A program made the translations under genes and the position numbers. From NCBI GenBank assembly GCA_003611875.1, contig RAYY01000003.1:124001-188000 (forward strand): DNA of 64,000 nt, in the 5' to 3' direction. The notes under the pieces were generated by a model. The model was not told where the DNA came from. It saw only the letters and a list, made by a program, of their open reading frames with translations, and searched no databases. Below, piece after piece: positions 17,995-25,070 of this stretch. The stretch comes from a bacterium D16-56 (GTDB lineage Bacteria > Bacillota > Clostridia > Lachnospirales > Lachnospiraceae). Positions within the stretch are counted from its first letter, which is position 1; every line of letters starts with the position of its first letter.

Positions 17995-18321
17995 CTATTT
18001 TACAAAATCCTCCCGCATCGGTGTAAAGATATCCAATAACACCGTATCCTCCAACACCACAACCCCATGCTCTGTCCCAGGCTTTACATAATAGGTATCC
18101 CCCGTATGGAGCTCCTTGTCCTCACACCCCTCCTCCTGATAAATCAGGCTTCCTGACACAATGTACCCAATCTGCTCATGAGGATGGGAATGCTTTGCCC
18201 CCACTGCCCCTTTTGGAAAATGCAGTTCCACGGTCATCAGATTTTGGCTGTAAGACAAGATCTTCCTTGTCACCCCACCCTCCAGGTTCCGGGGTGCAAT
18301 GGTACTATTTTCCGTATACAT
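17995..18321 (-). CDS. Cupin-domain protein
   Basis: A 108-residue single-domain cupin. The first metal-binding motif is GAKHSHPHEQIGYIVSG (residues 36-52) and the second is PGTEHGVVVLED (about 81-92), so all His/Glu ligands of a metal-binding cupin_2 barrel are present. The role cannot be told from the fold, as such proteins range from sugar isomerases to dioxygenases and sensors. It heads a three-gene minus-strand unit (cupin, ArsC-like, DUF3006-like). The tandem repeat pair lies in its upstream region. Confidence 0.9.
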   Translation of the reverse strand: MYTENSTIAPRNLEGGVTRKILSYSQNLMTVELHFPKGAVGAKHSHPHEQIGYIVSGSLIYQEEGCEDKELHTGDTYYVKPGTEHGVVVLEDTVLLDIFTPMREDFVK

Positions 18322-18440
18322 TATTCGAATCCTCCTTAACTTTATTTCTGTTCTTCTGCTTTTTACATCTTACCCCATTCTCCCTAAAAACACAATGCAT
18401 ATTCTGCCCTTTTTCCATTTCCTTTCCTGCATCCAAACGA

Positions 18441-18550
18441 TTACTATGAAAGTCCCGCCGCCGATTAGGCGGCATTAATTCAGGGATGCCAAATGCACCC
18501 GCCGGACTTTCATGGGACAATGGTGTGTCCGCTGCCGGGCGCATGAAGGT
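18441..18550 (+). repeat. Dispersed repeat, copy C1 (first unit of a 110-bp tandem pair)
   Basis: The best-preserved unit. P1 ATGAAAGTCC (18446-18455) pairs with GGACTTTCAT (18504-18513). P2 is the hairpin GCCGCC-GATTA-GGCGGC (18457-18473). P3 ATGCACCCG (18493-18501) pairs with CGGGCGCAT (18536-18544) with one mismatch. P4 is GGACA / TGTCC (18515-18530). P1 and P3 interleave, giving a pseudoknot topology if single-stranded. Confidence 0.85.
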
Positions 18551-18665
18551 TTACTACGGAAGTCCCGACGCCGATTAGGCGGCATTAATTCAGGGATGCC
18601 AAATGCACCCGCCGGACTTTCATGGGACGGTGGTGTGTCCGCTGCCGGGCGCATGAAGGTTTACT
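18551..18665 (+). repeat. Dispersed repeat, copy C2 (second tandem unit)
   Basis: A second 110-bp unit starting TTACTACGGAAGTCCC, nearly identical to C1, followed by the closing TTACT (18661-18665). The TTA of that TTACT is the stop codon of the minus-strand gene at 18661. The few differences lie mostly in P1 (ATGAAAG to ACGGAAG) and the P4 loop. Confidence 0.85.
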
Positions 18666-19728
18666 GCTTTTTCCCCTTCCTCCCATAAGGCCAAAAACCC
18701 CGGATCATCCACAGCGCCGCAAGAATCATAAGCCCGGCAAAAAACAGAACTGCTCCAATTCCAACAGTCAGCAAAAGGGTCTGGGTAATCCTCTCCCACA
18801 GCCTGGCAAGAGCCGGAAACGCCGCAGCGGCAGAAGGTGTATCCTCTATCTGAGCTGCCGCGTCCTCCTCCCTTGTTTCCTCTGTCTCCTCCTCAATACG
18901 TTCCTCCTCTCCCGCTTTGTAAACTGCAGATGTTCTCCATGCCTCATATGCCGGAAATTCAGCCATTCCTTCATATACCAACCGATAATCCCGAACCAGC
19001 TTTTTCCCAAAGGCCGCCGCATCCCGGCAAAGCTCTCCTGCTTCATCCTCATACGGCTCCCCATCCCATCGGACCTCTGTCACCTGATACTCTTTCGGCG
19101 ATACTCCGATCTCCTCCAGCAAAAGCTCCTCACATCCATCCAACTGGGGCTTCTCCTCATTTCCATAAATCATACGGTCTCCCAGCCGGTAGACCCCAGC
19201 GTCATATCGATGGAATGTCACCGGAAAAGAAAAATCCTCCTGCCATTCTTCCCTTACGGATGTCTTTTCCTTCAAATAACAGGACACTTCCGCCTTCTGC
19301 TTTCCTTCCCAGGCTGTCACCATAATGCTTTCCGGAATCAGGGAAATCCCCTCCATGGGGCCGCAAACCCCTTCTGTCTTCACCATACGCCTCTGAGCCG
19401 GAACCTGAATACACTCAATCTCCCAGGACAGCAGAGGATATTCCGCTCCATCTTCTGCCACATGCACATTCCCTGGCTCGGGACAATCCTCCTTGCTTTG
19501 ATAAACCTCAGACAATACCACGATTCTGTCTCCCTGTCCTTCTGATACTGCACCATTTTGTTCTTGTGCATATACCTCCATATTTCCCACCACGGTCATT
19601 TGAATCAGAATCACGCCAACCCACAAAACCATCTGGAGCAAACGTGCCTTTTTTCTCATTCCATCGTCTCTGGTATCTTCCTCTGACCGCAGGGTTCCTT
19701 TTCTGACTGCCTTTTTACCTTTTTTCAA
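18661..19728 (-). CDS. Unknown membrane-anchored extracytoplasmic protein
   Basis: I do not recognise this family. The 355-residue protein has a basic N-terminus, a hydrophobic signal/anchor (about residues 30-52), an extracytoplasmic region with acidic, beta-rich character and several Cys, a Glu/Thr-rich spacer (about 275-300), and a C-terminal membrane helix (about 320-345) followed by the basic tail RKGKKQ. This gives a protein anchored at both ends with its middle outside. The start is TTG at 19726-19728, supported by an AAGGAGG site 9 nt upstream; MRKKARLL further in is an alternative. The last codon and stop (CAG TAA) come from repeat C2. It has its own promoter with two direct repeats in the leader. 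Confidence 0.75.
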   Translation of the reverse strand: MKKGKKAVRKGTLRSEEDTRDDGMRKKARLLQMVLWVGVILIQMTVVGNMEVYAQEQNGAVSEGQGDRIVVLSEVYQSKEDCPEPGNVHVAEDGAEYPLLSWEIECIQVPAQRRMVKTEGVCGPMEGISLIPESIMVTAWEGKQKAEVSCYLKEKTSVREEWQEDFSFPVTFHRYDAGVYRLGDRMIYGNEEKPQLDGCEELLLEEIGVSPKEYQVTEVRWDGEPYEDEAGELCRDAAAFGKKLVRDYRLVYEGMAEFPAYEAWRTSAVYKAGEEERIEEETEETREEDAAAQIEDTPSAAAAFPALARLWERITQTLLLTVGIGAVLFFAGLMILAALWMIRGFWPYGRKGKKQ

Positions 19729-19788
19729 ATAAAAATCCTCCTTTTCCGCTGCATTTTTTTAAGCTCTTTAACCAACATGGGATAACCA

Positions 19789-19834
19789 GCCAAGAACTGA
19801 CCAGCCTCTCAGAACCTTGCCAAGAACTGACAAG
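19789..19834 (-). promoter_or_regulatory. Two direct repeats in the leader of the unknown membrane-protein gene
   Basis: GCCAAGAACTGACCAG (19789-19804) and GCCAAGAACTGACAAG (19819-19834) are 30 bp apart, about three helical turns, between the promoter and the start codon. They could be repressor operators or RNA sites; no regulator is known. Confidence 0.4.
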
Positions 19835-19847
19835 ATTTGTTATTTTT

Positions 19848-19876
19848 ATTATACAAAAAGGAGCCTGAAATTTCAA
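19848..19876 (-). promoter_or_regulatory. Promoter of the unknown membrane-protein gene
   Basis: TTGAAA (19871-19876) and TATAAT (19848-19853) are 17 nt apart on the minus strand, a near-consensus sigma-A promoter. The -35 overlaps the end of the HD gene. Confidence 0.7.
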
Positions 19877-20415
19877 GCCCCGAAAACAAACTGATACAAA
19901 TCTTTATATTCCTGATAAGCCGGATATTCTGACAAATCCTCCAATCCATCCAGAATCCCCTTGGCATACCACTTATGAAGCTCCTTTCGCCTCTCATTAA
20001 AACGTACCCAGATCTCATCTCCCATTACCATATAGTCCCGGGCCGTAGCACGTATATTGCTCAGCTTGTCCGCCAGGGTCAAAAGCTTTACCTCCAAGGA
20101 TGCATGCTCCAGATGCCGGATCGTCTGACCCTTCCGCTCCTTCCAGGTCAGCGACTTGTCCTCTGTCTCTGCCTGCACCAATGCCAATACCCTGCTTCCA
20201 AAGATCTGTCCCAATTCCTCTGCAGTCACCGGCGTATCCTCCAACACATCATGCAGATAAGCCGCAGCAATCACCTCTGCATCCTGCGTCATCCGGGACA
20301 CCAGCAGCGCCACCTCCATCGGATGATAAATATAAGGCATACTGCCGCCCTTCCGTACCATCCCCTCATGAGCTTTTATGGCAAACCTTGCCGCTTTTTG
20401 TATCATATTTTTCAT
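19873..20415 (-). CDS. HD-domain hydrolase, (p)ppGpp hydrolase-like
   Basis: A 180-residue HD-superfamily protein resembling the hydrolase half of RelA/SpoT and the small Mesh1-type (p)ppGpp hydrolases. Metal-site motifs are in order: His in YIYHPMEVA (about 29-37), the HD pair in AAYLHDVLEDT (about 51-61) and the later Asp in TLADKLSNIRA (about 112-122). There is no synthetase domain, so hydrolysis of (p)ppGpp or a related nucleotide is the likely role; the substrate is inferred. ATG 20415 is followed three codons later by another ATG (20406) with better spacing to AAAGGGGA, so the true start may be the second. A terminator separates it from the PrcB-like gene upstream. Confidence 0.88.
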   Translation of the reverse strand: MKNMIQKAARFAIKAHEGMVRKGGSMPYIYHPMEVALLVSRMTQDAEVIAAAYLHDVLEDTPVTAEELGQIFGSRVLALVQAETEDKSLTWKERKGQTIRHLEHASLEVKLLTLADKLSNIRATARDYMVMGDEIWVRFNERRKELHKWYAKGILDGLEDLSEYPAYQEYKDLYQFVFGA

Positions 20416-20492
20416 TCCCCTTTATATTCTGAAAAAACACTCTGCCAGGTATCCTTCCAGATACTTTGTAAACCTTCCATCCTGCACCCTAT

Positions 20493-20520
20493 AAAAAAAG
20501 GCAGACAACAATCTGCCTTC
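20493..20520 (-). terminator. Terminator between the PrcB-like and HD genes
   Basis: On the minus strand GGCAGA / TCTGCC closes a short loop and is followed by TTTTTTT. It lies about 200 nt after the PrcB-like stop codon, so repeat D falls in that gene's 3' untranslated region. Confidence 0.75.
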
Positions 20521-20572
20521 TGTCTTTTATTATATCATATCTGTTTCCTTCTGAAAAGAGCTGCCGGAAAAT

Positions 20573-20725
20573 TTACTATAAAAGTCCCAAATTATGCCCG
20601 CTTTTGGCATTTTGGCGCGTCATACGGTCAGCGCAGCCAGTGCGTAGACCTACAGCAAGAATTCGGGACTTTCACACTACCCCCTTTTATTCATGGTGTT
20701 GCCTCTGCGGGCCATGGGGATTACT
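20573..20725 (+). repeat. Dispersed repeat, copy D (diverged, 153 bp)
   Basis: It starts TTACTATAAAAGTCCC and ends GGGGATTACT. AAAGTCCC (5' side) can pair with GGGACTTT (near 20665-20672), as in P1 of the family. The middle is unlike the other copies and GC-rich. The closing TTA (20721-20723) is the stop codon of the PrcB-like gene. Confidence 0.6.
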
Positions 20726-21152
20726 GAAAAATCACCGGATTTTCCAGACTCTCTGTCTGCACTACAAGATAAGGGTATGATTTTTCCACTCCCACAGTCT
20801 CTCCCTTTTCCGGCCCTAAAAGCTCAGTATCAATCACAATGGAATTTTCTGTCAAATACAATTCATTGACAGAAATACTGTATCCGCCTGTAGGCTGCTC
20901 CCCGTATCCTACTGCTATGTAAAGTCCCTGATCATTACTGTAAGTCAGCTTAAAGGGAGCCGCCTTTTTTTCTTCCACCAGACTTTTCAGCTCCTCCGGC
21001 AGATCTGCCTCTCCCACTACGGTTGACTCTAAATCCCGCACCTTATCCTGATTTTCCTTCTCAACACTGCATCCGGTCAAATATCTTACCATCATCACCC
21101 AGCACAGCAAAAAAACCACCCATACCATCTTTCCGCTTATCCGTTTGCCCAT
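20721..21152 (-). CDS. PrcB_C-domain lipoprotein
   Basis: A 143-residue protein with an N-terminal hydrophobic signal and a lipobox-like VRYLTGC, so probably lipid-anchored outside the membrane. The C-terminal half reads GLYIAVGYGEQPTGGYSISV and later PYLVVQTESLENPVIF, which matches the PrcB_C (protease complex subunit PrcB) domain pattern of a GxxxTGGY turn followed by a PxxVV strand. Function in Firmicutes is unknown. ATG at 21150-21152 is chosen because GGAGG lies 5 nt upstream; the ATG 12 nt earlier overlaps that site. The stop codon lies in repeat copy D. Confidence 0.75.
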   Translation of the reverse strand: MGKRISGKMVWVVFLLCWVMMVRYLTGCSVEKENQDKVRDLESTVVGEADLPEELKSLVEEKKAAPFKLTYSNDQGLYIAVGYGEQPTGGYSISVNELYLTENSIVIDTELLGPEKGETVGVEKSYPYLVVQTESLENPVIFQ

Positions 21153-21324
21153 AACAACCTCCATAAAATTTGACTACTACTAATCTATTCCCTAAAGATT
21201 GTACCTATTCCCCAAAATGAAAATTTACGAAAATAAAGTTACTGCAAAATTTCTTTCCCTGTTCTTGTCAAAACCCATCCAATGCCATAAAATATAGGAA
21301 AACACCGAAAGGACAAGCCCTCCC

Positions 21325-22329
21325 ATGAATATTCTAAAAAAATGCTACTGCCGTACCTTTCAGACTGCCTTCCGGCTTGCGCTGCCTTTTCTCCCTTATA
21401 GAAAGCCGGTGCTTATGCCAAAAATCTCCCATCTTCCTGCAGTCTTGAAGCAAAAAGGCTCCAGCATAGACTGTGCAAAAGCTGCAGGCGCCTGCATTGC
21501 AAGACCCCGCCTCCCTCTGAAAAAAATGAAGGGGATTTTAAAGATCCGCCGAAAGCTTCCCCTGCTGATTGCAATTCCCACCACAGCCGGAACCGGAAGC
21601 GAGGCAACCCTTTCTGCAGTTATCACAGATTCCTCCACCCGACACAAATATCCCATCAATGACTTTTCATTGATTCCGGACTACGCCGTATTAGATCCCA
21701 GGCTCACGATCAGTCTGCCTCCTTTGCTCACTGCTGCCACCGGCATGGATGCCCTTACCCACGCCGTTGAAGCATATATTGGCAGCAGCACTGCCAGAGA
21801 CACCCGAAAAGCAGCATTAAAAGCCGTTCGTCTGATTTTTTCCAGCTTAGAGGATGCCTATCAGGACGGGAAAAATATTCCTGCCAGAAAACGGATGCTG
21901 ACGGCATCCTATTATGCCGGATGTGCATTTACCAAATCCTATGTGGGATATGTCCACGCTGTAGCCCATTCTCTGGGCGGAGCATACAACATCCCCCACG
22001 GACTTGCCAATGCTATTCTGCTGCCCTATGTGCTTGATGCTTATGGCCCCTCCGTTTATAAAAAATTAAAGGAGCTTGCCGTTGCAGCCGGCCTTGCCGG
22101 CCTGGACACGCCTCCGCAAGAAGCTGCCAAGTGCTTTATTCAGTCCATCCGGCAAATGAAAAAACGTTTCGGCATCCAGGACACGCTCCCCGATATTTTG
22201 GAAAATCACATTCCGCTGCTGGCAAAATATGCCGACCTGGAAGCCAATCCTCTTTATCCTGTTCCTGTGCTGATGAATGCAAAGGAGCTGACACGTTTTT
22301 ACTATCCTCTTTTAAAGCAACGCCAATAA
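21325..22329 (+). CDS. Iron-containing alcohol dehydrogenase with an internal deletion
   Basis: A group III (Fe-ADH) enzyme fragment of 334 residues, where relatives are near 400. The C-terminal part is intact: PTTAGTGSEATLSAVITD, GMDALTHAVEAYI and the metal-site His in VGYVHAVAHSLGGAYNIPHG. The N-terminus starts normally (RLALPFLPYRKPVL) but jumps from VLKQKG straight to SSIDCAKAAGA. The expected NAD-binding stretch, including the GGGS dinucleotide loop preceding SIDCAKA, is missing (about 75-80 residues, in frame). The product probably cannot bind NAD(P). It is followed 71 nt later by an aldehyde dehydrogenase, suggesting an alcohol/aldehyde conversion pair before the deletion. Confidence 0.85.
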   Translation: MNILKKCYCRTFQTAFRLALPFLPYRKPVLMPKISHLPAVLKQKGSSIDCAKAAGACIARPRLPLKKMKGILKIRRKLPLLIAIPTTAGTGSEATLSAVITDSSTRHKYPINDFSLIPDYAVLDPRLTISLPPLLTAATGMDALTHAVEAYIGSSTARDTRKAALKAVRLIFSSLEDAYQDGKNIPARKRMLTASYYAGCAFTKSYVGYVHAVAHSLGGAYNIPHGLANAILLPYVLDAYGPSVYKKLKELAVAAGLAGLDTPPQEAAKCFIQSIRQMKKRFGIQDTLPDILENHIPLLAKYADLEANPLYPVPVLMNAKELTRFYYPLLKQRQ

Positions 22330-22400
22330 GCTTTTCCACAGGCAAGACCTGTCTCCGTATCACCCTACAGCATAAAAACGTCGTAAGGAAAGGAAAAACA

Positions 22401-23786
22401 ATGACTAACAAAGAACAGGAAATCCATCAAATCGTAGAAAAACAACGCTCCTGGTTCCTCACCGGCGCTACCCTGAATCTAAACAGCCGCATTGAGGCAC
22501 TAAACAGGCTGAAGACCTGTATTCTCCAGCAAAAAGCCAATATCCACGAAGCACTTAGCAAAGATTTGGGAAAAAGCAGCTTTGAGAGCTATATGTGTGA
22601 AACCGGCCTTGTCTTAAGCGAAATCACCTATATGCTGAAACATATCCGCCGCTTTGCCCGTGAAAAGACAGTCCCCACCCCTCTGGCACAATTTCACTCC
22701 AGAAGCTACCAAAAGCCATCTCCTTACGGTGTAGTCCTGATTATGAGTCCCTGGAACTATCCGTTTTTGCTGGCCCTTGACCCCCTGATAGACGCCATTG
22801 CAGCCGGCAACACGGTTGTCCTAAAACCCAGCGCCTATTCTCCCTGCACCAGCCAGGTAATCCACTCCATCATCAGCCAGTGCTTTGAAGAAAAGCAAGC
22901 CGCGGTTGTCACCGGAGGCAGAGCAGAAAATACCTGTCTGCTGCATCAGCATTTTGACTATATCTTTTTTACCGGAAGTCAGGCAGTCGGAAAAGAGGTT
23001 ATGACCCATGCCGCCGCCCATTTAACCCCTGTGACCCTGGAGCTGGGCGGAAAAAGTCCCTGTGTGATAGAGCGCACTGCCAACCTGCGTCTGGCTGCCC
23101 GCCGTATTGTGTTTGGAAAATTCTTAAACTGCGGACAGACCTGCGTAGCGCCGGATTACATTTACTGTGACCAGTCTGTAAAAGACCGGCTGATAAAAGA
23201 GCTCCAAAAGCAGATCAAACGCCAATTTGGCAAAAACCCGCTGAAAAACCAGAACTATGGAAAAATCATTAATGAAAAACATTTCCAACGCCTGACTGGC
23301 CTGATAGAGTCCTCTAAGATCGTGTGGGGCGGTGGTTCTGACTGTCAGGCTCTCAAGATTGAACCGACCCTTATGGATCACACTGCCTTTTCTGATCCTG
23401 TTATGCAGGAGGAAATTTTCGGCCCGATCCTGCCTATATTAACCTTTTCTTCCTTAGATGAAGCCATCCGCAGAATCAACTCCCTGCCCCACCCTCTGGC
23501 ATTGTATATCTTTACCAGTGACAGCCGCGCCGCTAAAAAAATCACGGCACACTGCGGCTTTGGAGGCGGATGCATCAATGATACGGTCATTCATCTTGCC
23601 ACCAGCCAGATGGGCTTCGGCGGCTTCGGAGAAAGCGGCATGGGTGCCTACCACGGAAAAGAAGGCTTTGAAACCTTTTCCCATAAAAAAAGCATGGTAG
23701 ATAAAAAAACCTGGCTGGATCTGCCCATGCGGTATCAGCCTTATCGAAAGCTTTATCAAAAGCTGATTACCCTGTTTCTAAAATGA
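22401..23786 (+). CDS. Aldehyde dehydrogenase (class 3-like)
   Basis: NAD(P)-dependent oxidation of aldehydes to acids. The 461-residue length and the C-terminal hydrophobic tail (YQKLITLFLK) are typical of class 3/YwdH-type enzymes. Motifs: SPWNYPFLLALDPLIDAIAAG (split here as SPWNYPFLL and DAIAAGN), the NAD-loop FTGSQAVGKEV, the general base Glu in TLELGGKSP and the catalytic Cys in FLNCGQTCVAPDY. The ATG at 22401 has an AAGGAAAGG site; the frame is open much further upstream into the ADH gene, which is coincidental. It follows the deleted Fe-ADH and ends at a terminator shared with spoIIID. Confidence 0.95.
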   Translation: MTNKEQEIHQIVEKQRSWFLTGATLNLNSRIEALNRLKTCILQQKANIHEALSKDLGKSSFESYMCETGLVLSEITYMLKHIRRFAREKTVPTPLAQFHSRSYQKPSPYGVVLIMSPWNYPFLLALDPLIDAIAAGNTVVLKPSAYSPCTSQVIHSIISQCFEEKQAAVVTGGRAENTCLLHQHFDYIFFTGSQAVGKEVMTHAAAHLTPVTLELGGKSPCVIERTANLRLAARRIVFGKFLNCGQTCVAPDYIYCDQSVKDRLIKELQKQIKRQFGKNPLKNQNYGKIINEKHFQRLTGLIESSKIVWGGGSDCQALKIEPTLMDHTAFSDPVMQEEIFGPILPILTFSSLDEAIRRINSLPHPLALYIFTSDSRAAKKITAHCGFGGGCINDTVIHLATSQMGFGGFGESGMGAYHGKEGFETFSHKKSMVDKKTWLDLPMRYQPYRKLYQKLITLFLK

Positions 23787-23809
23787 CGGGAAATCGCCAA
23801 ATATTTTCC

Positions 23810-23850
23810 GATTCAAAAGAGCCACTCACCCGGAATGGCTCTTTTGAATC
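23810..23850. terminator. Bidirectional terminator between convergent ALDH and spoIIID
   Basis: A 15-bp stem (GATTCAAAAGAGCCA / TGGCTCTTTTGAATC) sits between the two convergent stop codons. U-rich stretches occur within the stem on both strands (CTTTTGAATCCTTCT). Confidence 0.8.
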
Positions 23851-23859
23851 CTTCTGATA

Positions 23860-24135
23860 TTAATCCTCCTCTTTACTGCAGATCGCCAGACGGTGCTGAT
23901 ACTTTTCCCGCGTAGCCAGCCCGCCGCGAATATGCCGCTCCGACTTGTTTACATCCAGCACCACCCGCGCCTGAGCCGCCAGGGAAGGATTAATATGCTC
24001 CAGTCTGTCTGTCACATCTTTATGTACCGTACTCTTGCTTATTCCAAACCGTTTTGCCGTCTGCCGCACCGTTGCATTATGGTCTATGATGTAATTGGCG
24101 ATTGCCACCGCCCGTTCTTCGATATAATCCTTCAT
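23860..24135 (-). CDS. spoIIID: Sporulation transcription factor SpoIIID
   Basis: SpoIIID is the mother-cell DNA-binding regulator acting between sigma-E and sigma-K. The 91-residue product is of family length and carries the conserved helix-turn-helix VRQTAKRFGISKSTVHKDVT (residues 23-42) and the basic C-terminal segment HIRGGLATREKY. It is monocistronic between a convergent terminator and a 196-bp upstream region. I could not assign its sigma-E promoter with confidence. With spo0A it shows that the organism carries sporulation control genes. Confidence 0.97.
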   Translation of the reverse strand: MKDYIEERAVAIANYIIDHNATVRQTAKRFGISKSTVHKDVTDRLEHINPSLAAQARVVLDVNKSERHIRGGLATREKYQHRLAICSKEED

Positions 24136-24331
24136 GGTTTTACCCTTGAGAATGTTTTTTACATCTTATGCAGCCATGATTTTCATTATGAATGGAATGC
24201 AAAATACTAATTCCGGCCTGCAATGCGAAAATTTTCCATCCTCCCTTTATTTTTCCTGCAAAACGTCGATATAGTTAATAAATGGTATTCCCATAATTTT
24301 ATTTTATCACTTCAAAAAGGAGGACTTATTT

Positions 24332-24952
24332 ATGCAGGTTAATAGTCAAGATCTTGCTGTCCGTCAATACGCACAGACAAATCAGACCACAAAGACCAAT
24401 GCTGCCAGCGGCAATACCAGCACACAGACTGCAGCAGGCGCAGAAGCCGGCAAGGATACGCCGGATGTAGACCGTGTTGAACTGACAAACCCGGATTTTA
24501 ACAAGATGAGCGATTCGGATCGTTCCAAACTGGTAGAAAGCTTAAAGTCAGATCTGGACAGCCAGATGTCCCGTTTTACCAACATGATGGTACAGACCTT
24601 TCAGAAACAGGGCATTTCCGCTTCTTCTCTTCAGGGAGACAATTTCTGGAAATTCATGGCAAGCGGTAATTATACCGTGGATGCCAAGACAAAAGCCGAG
24701 GCTCAGGAGGCCATCTCTGAGGATGGTTTCTGGGGTGTAAAGCAGACTTCCCAGAGAATCTTTGACTTCGCCCAGGCAGTGGCAGGCGATGATGTGGAGA
24801 CCATGAAGAAAATGCAGGCTGCTGTAGAAAAAGGTTTTGAACAGGCAGGCGCTGCATGGGGCGGCGACCTTCCCTCTATCTGCGGCGACACCCATACGGC
24901 TGTGGGCAAGCTCTTTGACGAGTACTATGCCAGCCATGGAGCTACCGCTTAA
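24332..24952 (+). CDS. Conserved protein of unknown function, Lachnospiraceae type
   Basis: A 206-residue soluble protein without signal peptide. The N-terminal third (to about 50) is low-complexity Gln/Thr/Ala/Asn-rich (QTNQTTKTNAASGNTSTQTA). A Ser/Asp-rich helix follows, then the well-ordered half with FWKFMASGNYTVDAKTKAEA, EDGFWGVKQTSQRIFDFAQA and PSICGDTHTAVGKLFDEYY. The segments look strongly conserved and the layout (disordered N-terminus, helical C-terminus, AAAGGAGGAC ribosome site) suggests a well-expressed cytosolic or surface-associated protein. I recognise the pattern from Clostridia but know no function. It has its own terminator. Confidence 0.8.
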   Translation: MQVNSQDLAVRQYAQTNQTTKTNAASGNTSTQTAAGAEAGKDTPDVDRVELTNPDFNKMSDSDRSKLVESLKSDLDSQMSRFTNMMVQTFQKQGISASSLQGDNFWKFMASGNYTVDAKTKAEAQEAISEDGFWGVKQTSQRIFDFAQAVAGDDVETMKKMQAAVEKGFEQAGAAWGGDLPSICGDTHTAVGKLFDEYYASHGATA

Positions 24953-24988
24953 ATTTTCATATCAGCCCTATATGCTGTAATCTTTAAG

Positions 24989-25036
24989 AAGGCCAGCACC
25001 CTATCTCCGGTTTTCCGAACGGATGCTGGCCTTTTT
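24989..25036 (+). terminator. Terminator of the 206-residue protein gene
   Basis: AAGGCCAGCA / TGCTGGCCTT stem followed by TTTTT, 37 nt after the stop codon. Confidence 0.85.
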
Positions 25037-25070
25037 ATGCTACAATAAGAAAAACAGGAGGAACTTGTTA

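Noticed and set aside
17381-20725. Integron-like cassette array with attC sites
   Set aside because: No integrase, no GTTRRRY-type core sites, and genes are in ordinary transcription units with terminators and promoters.
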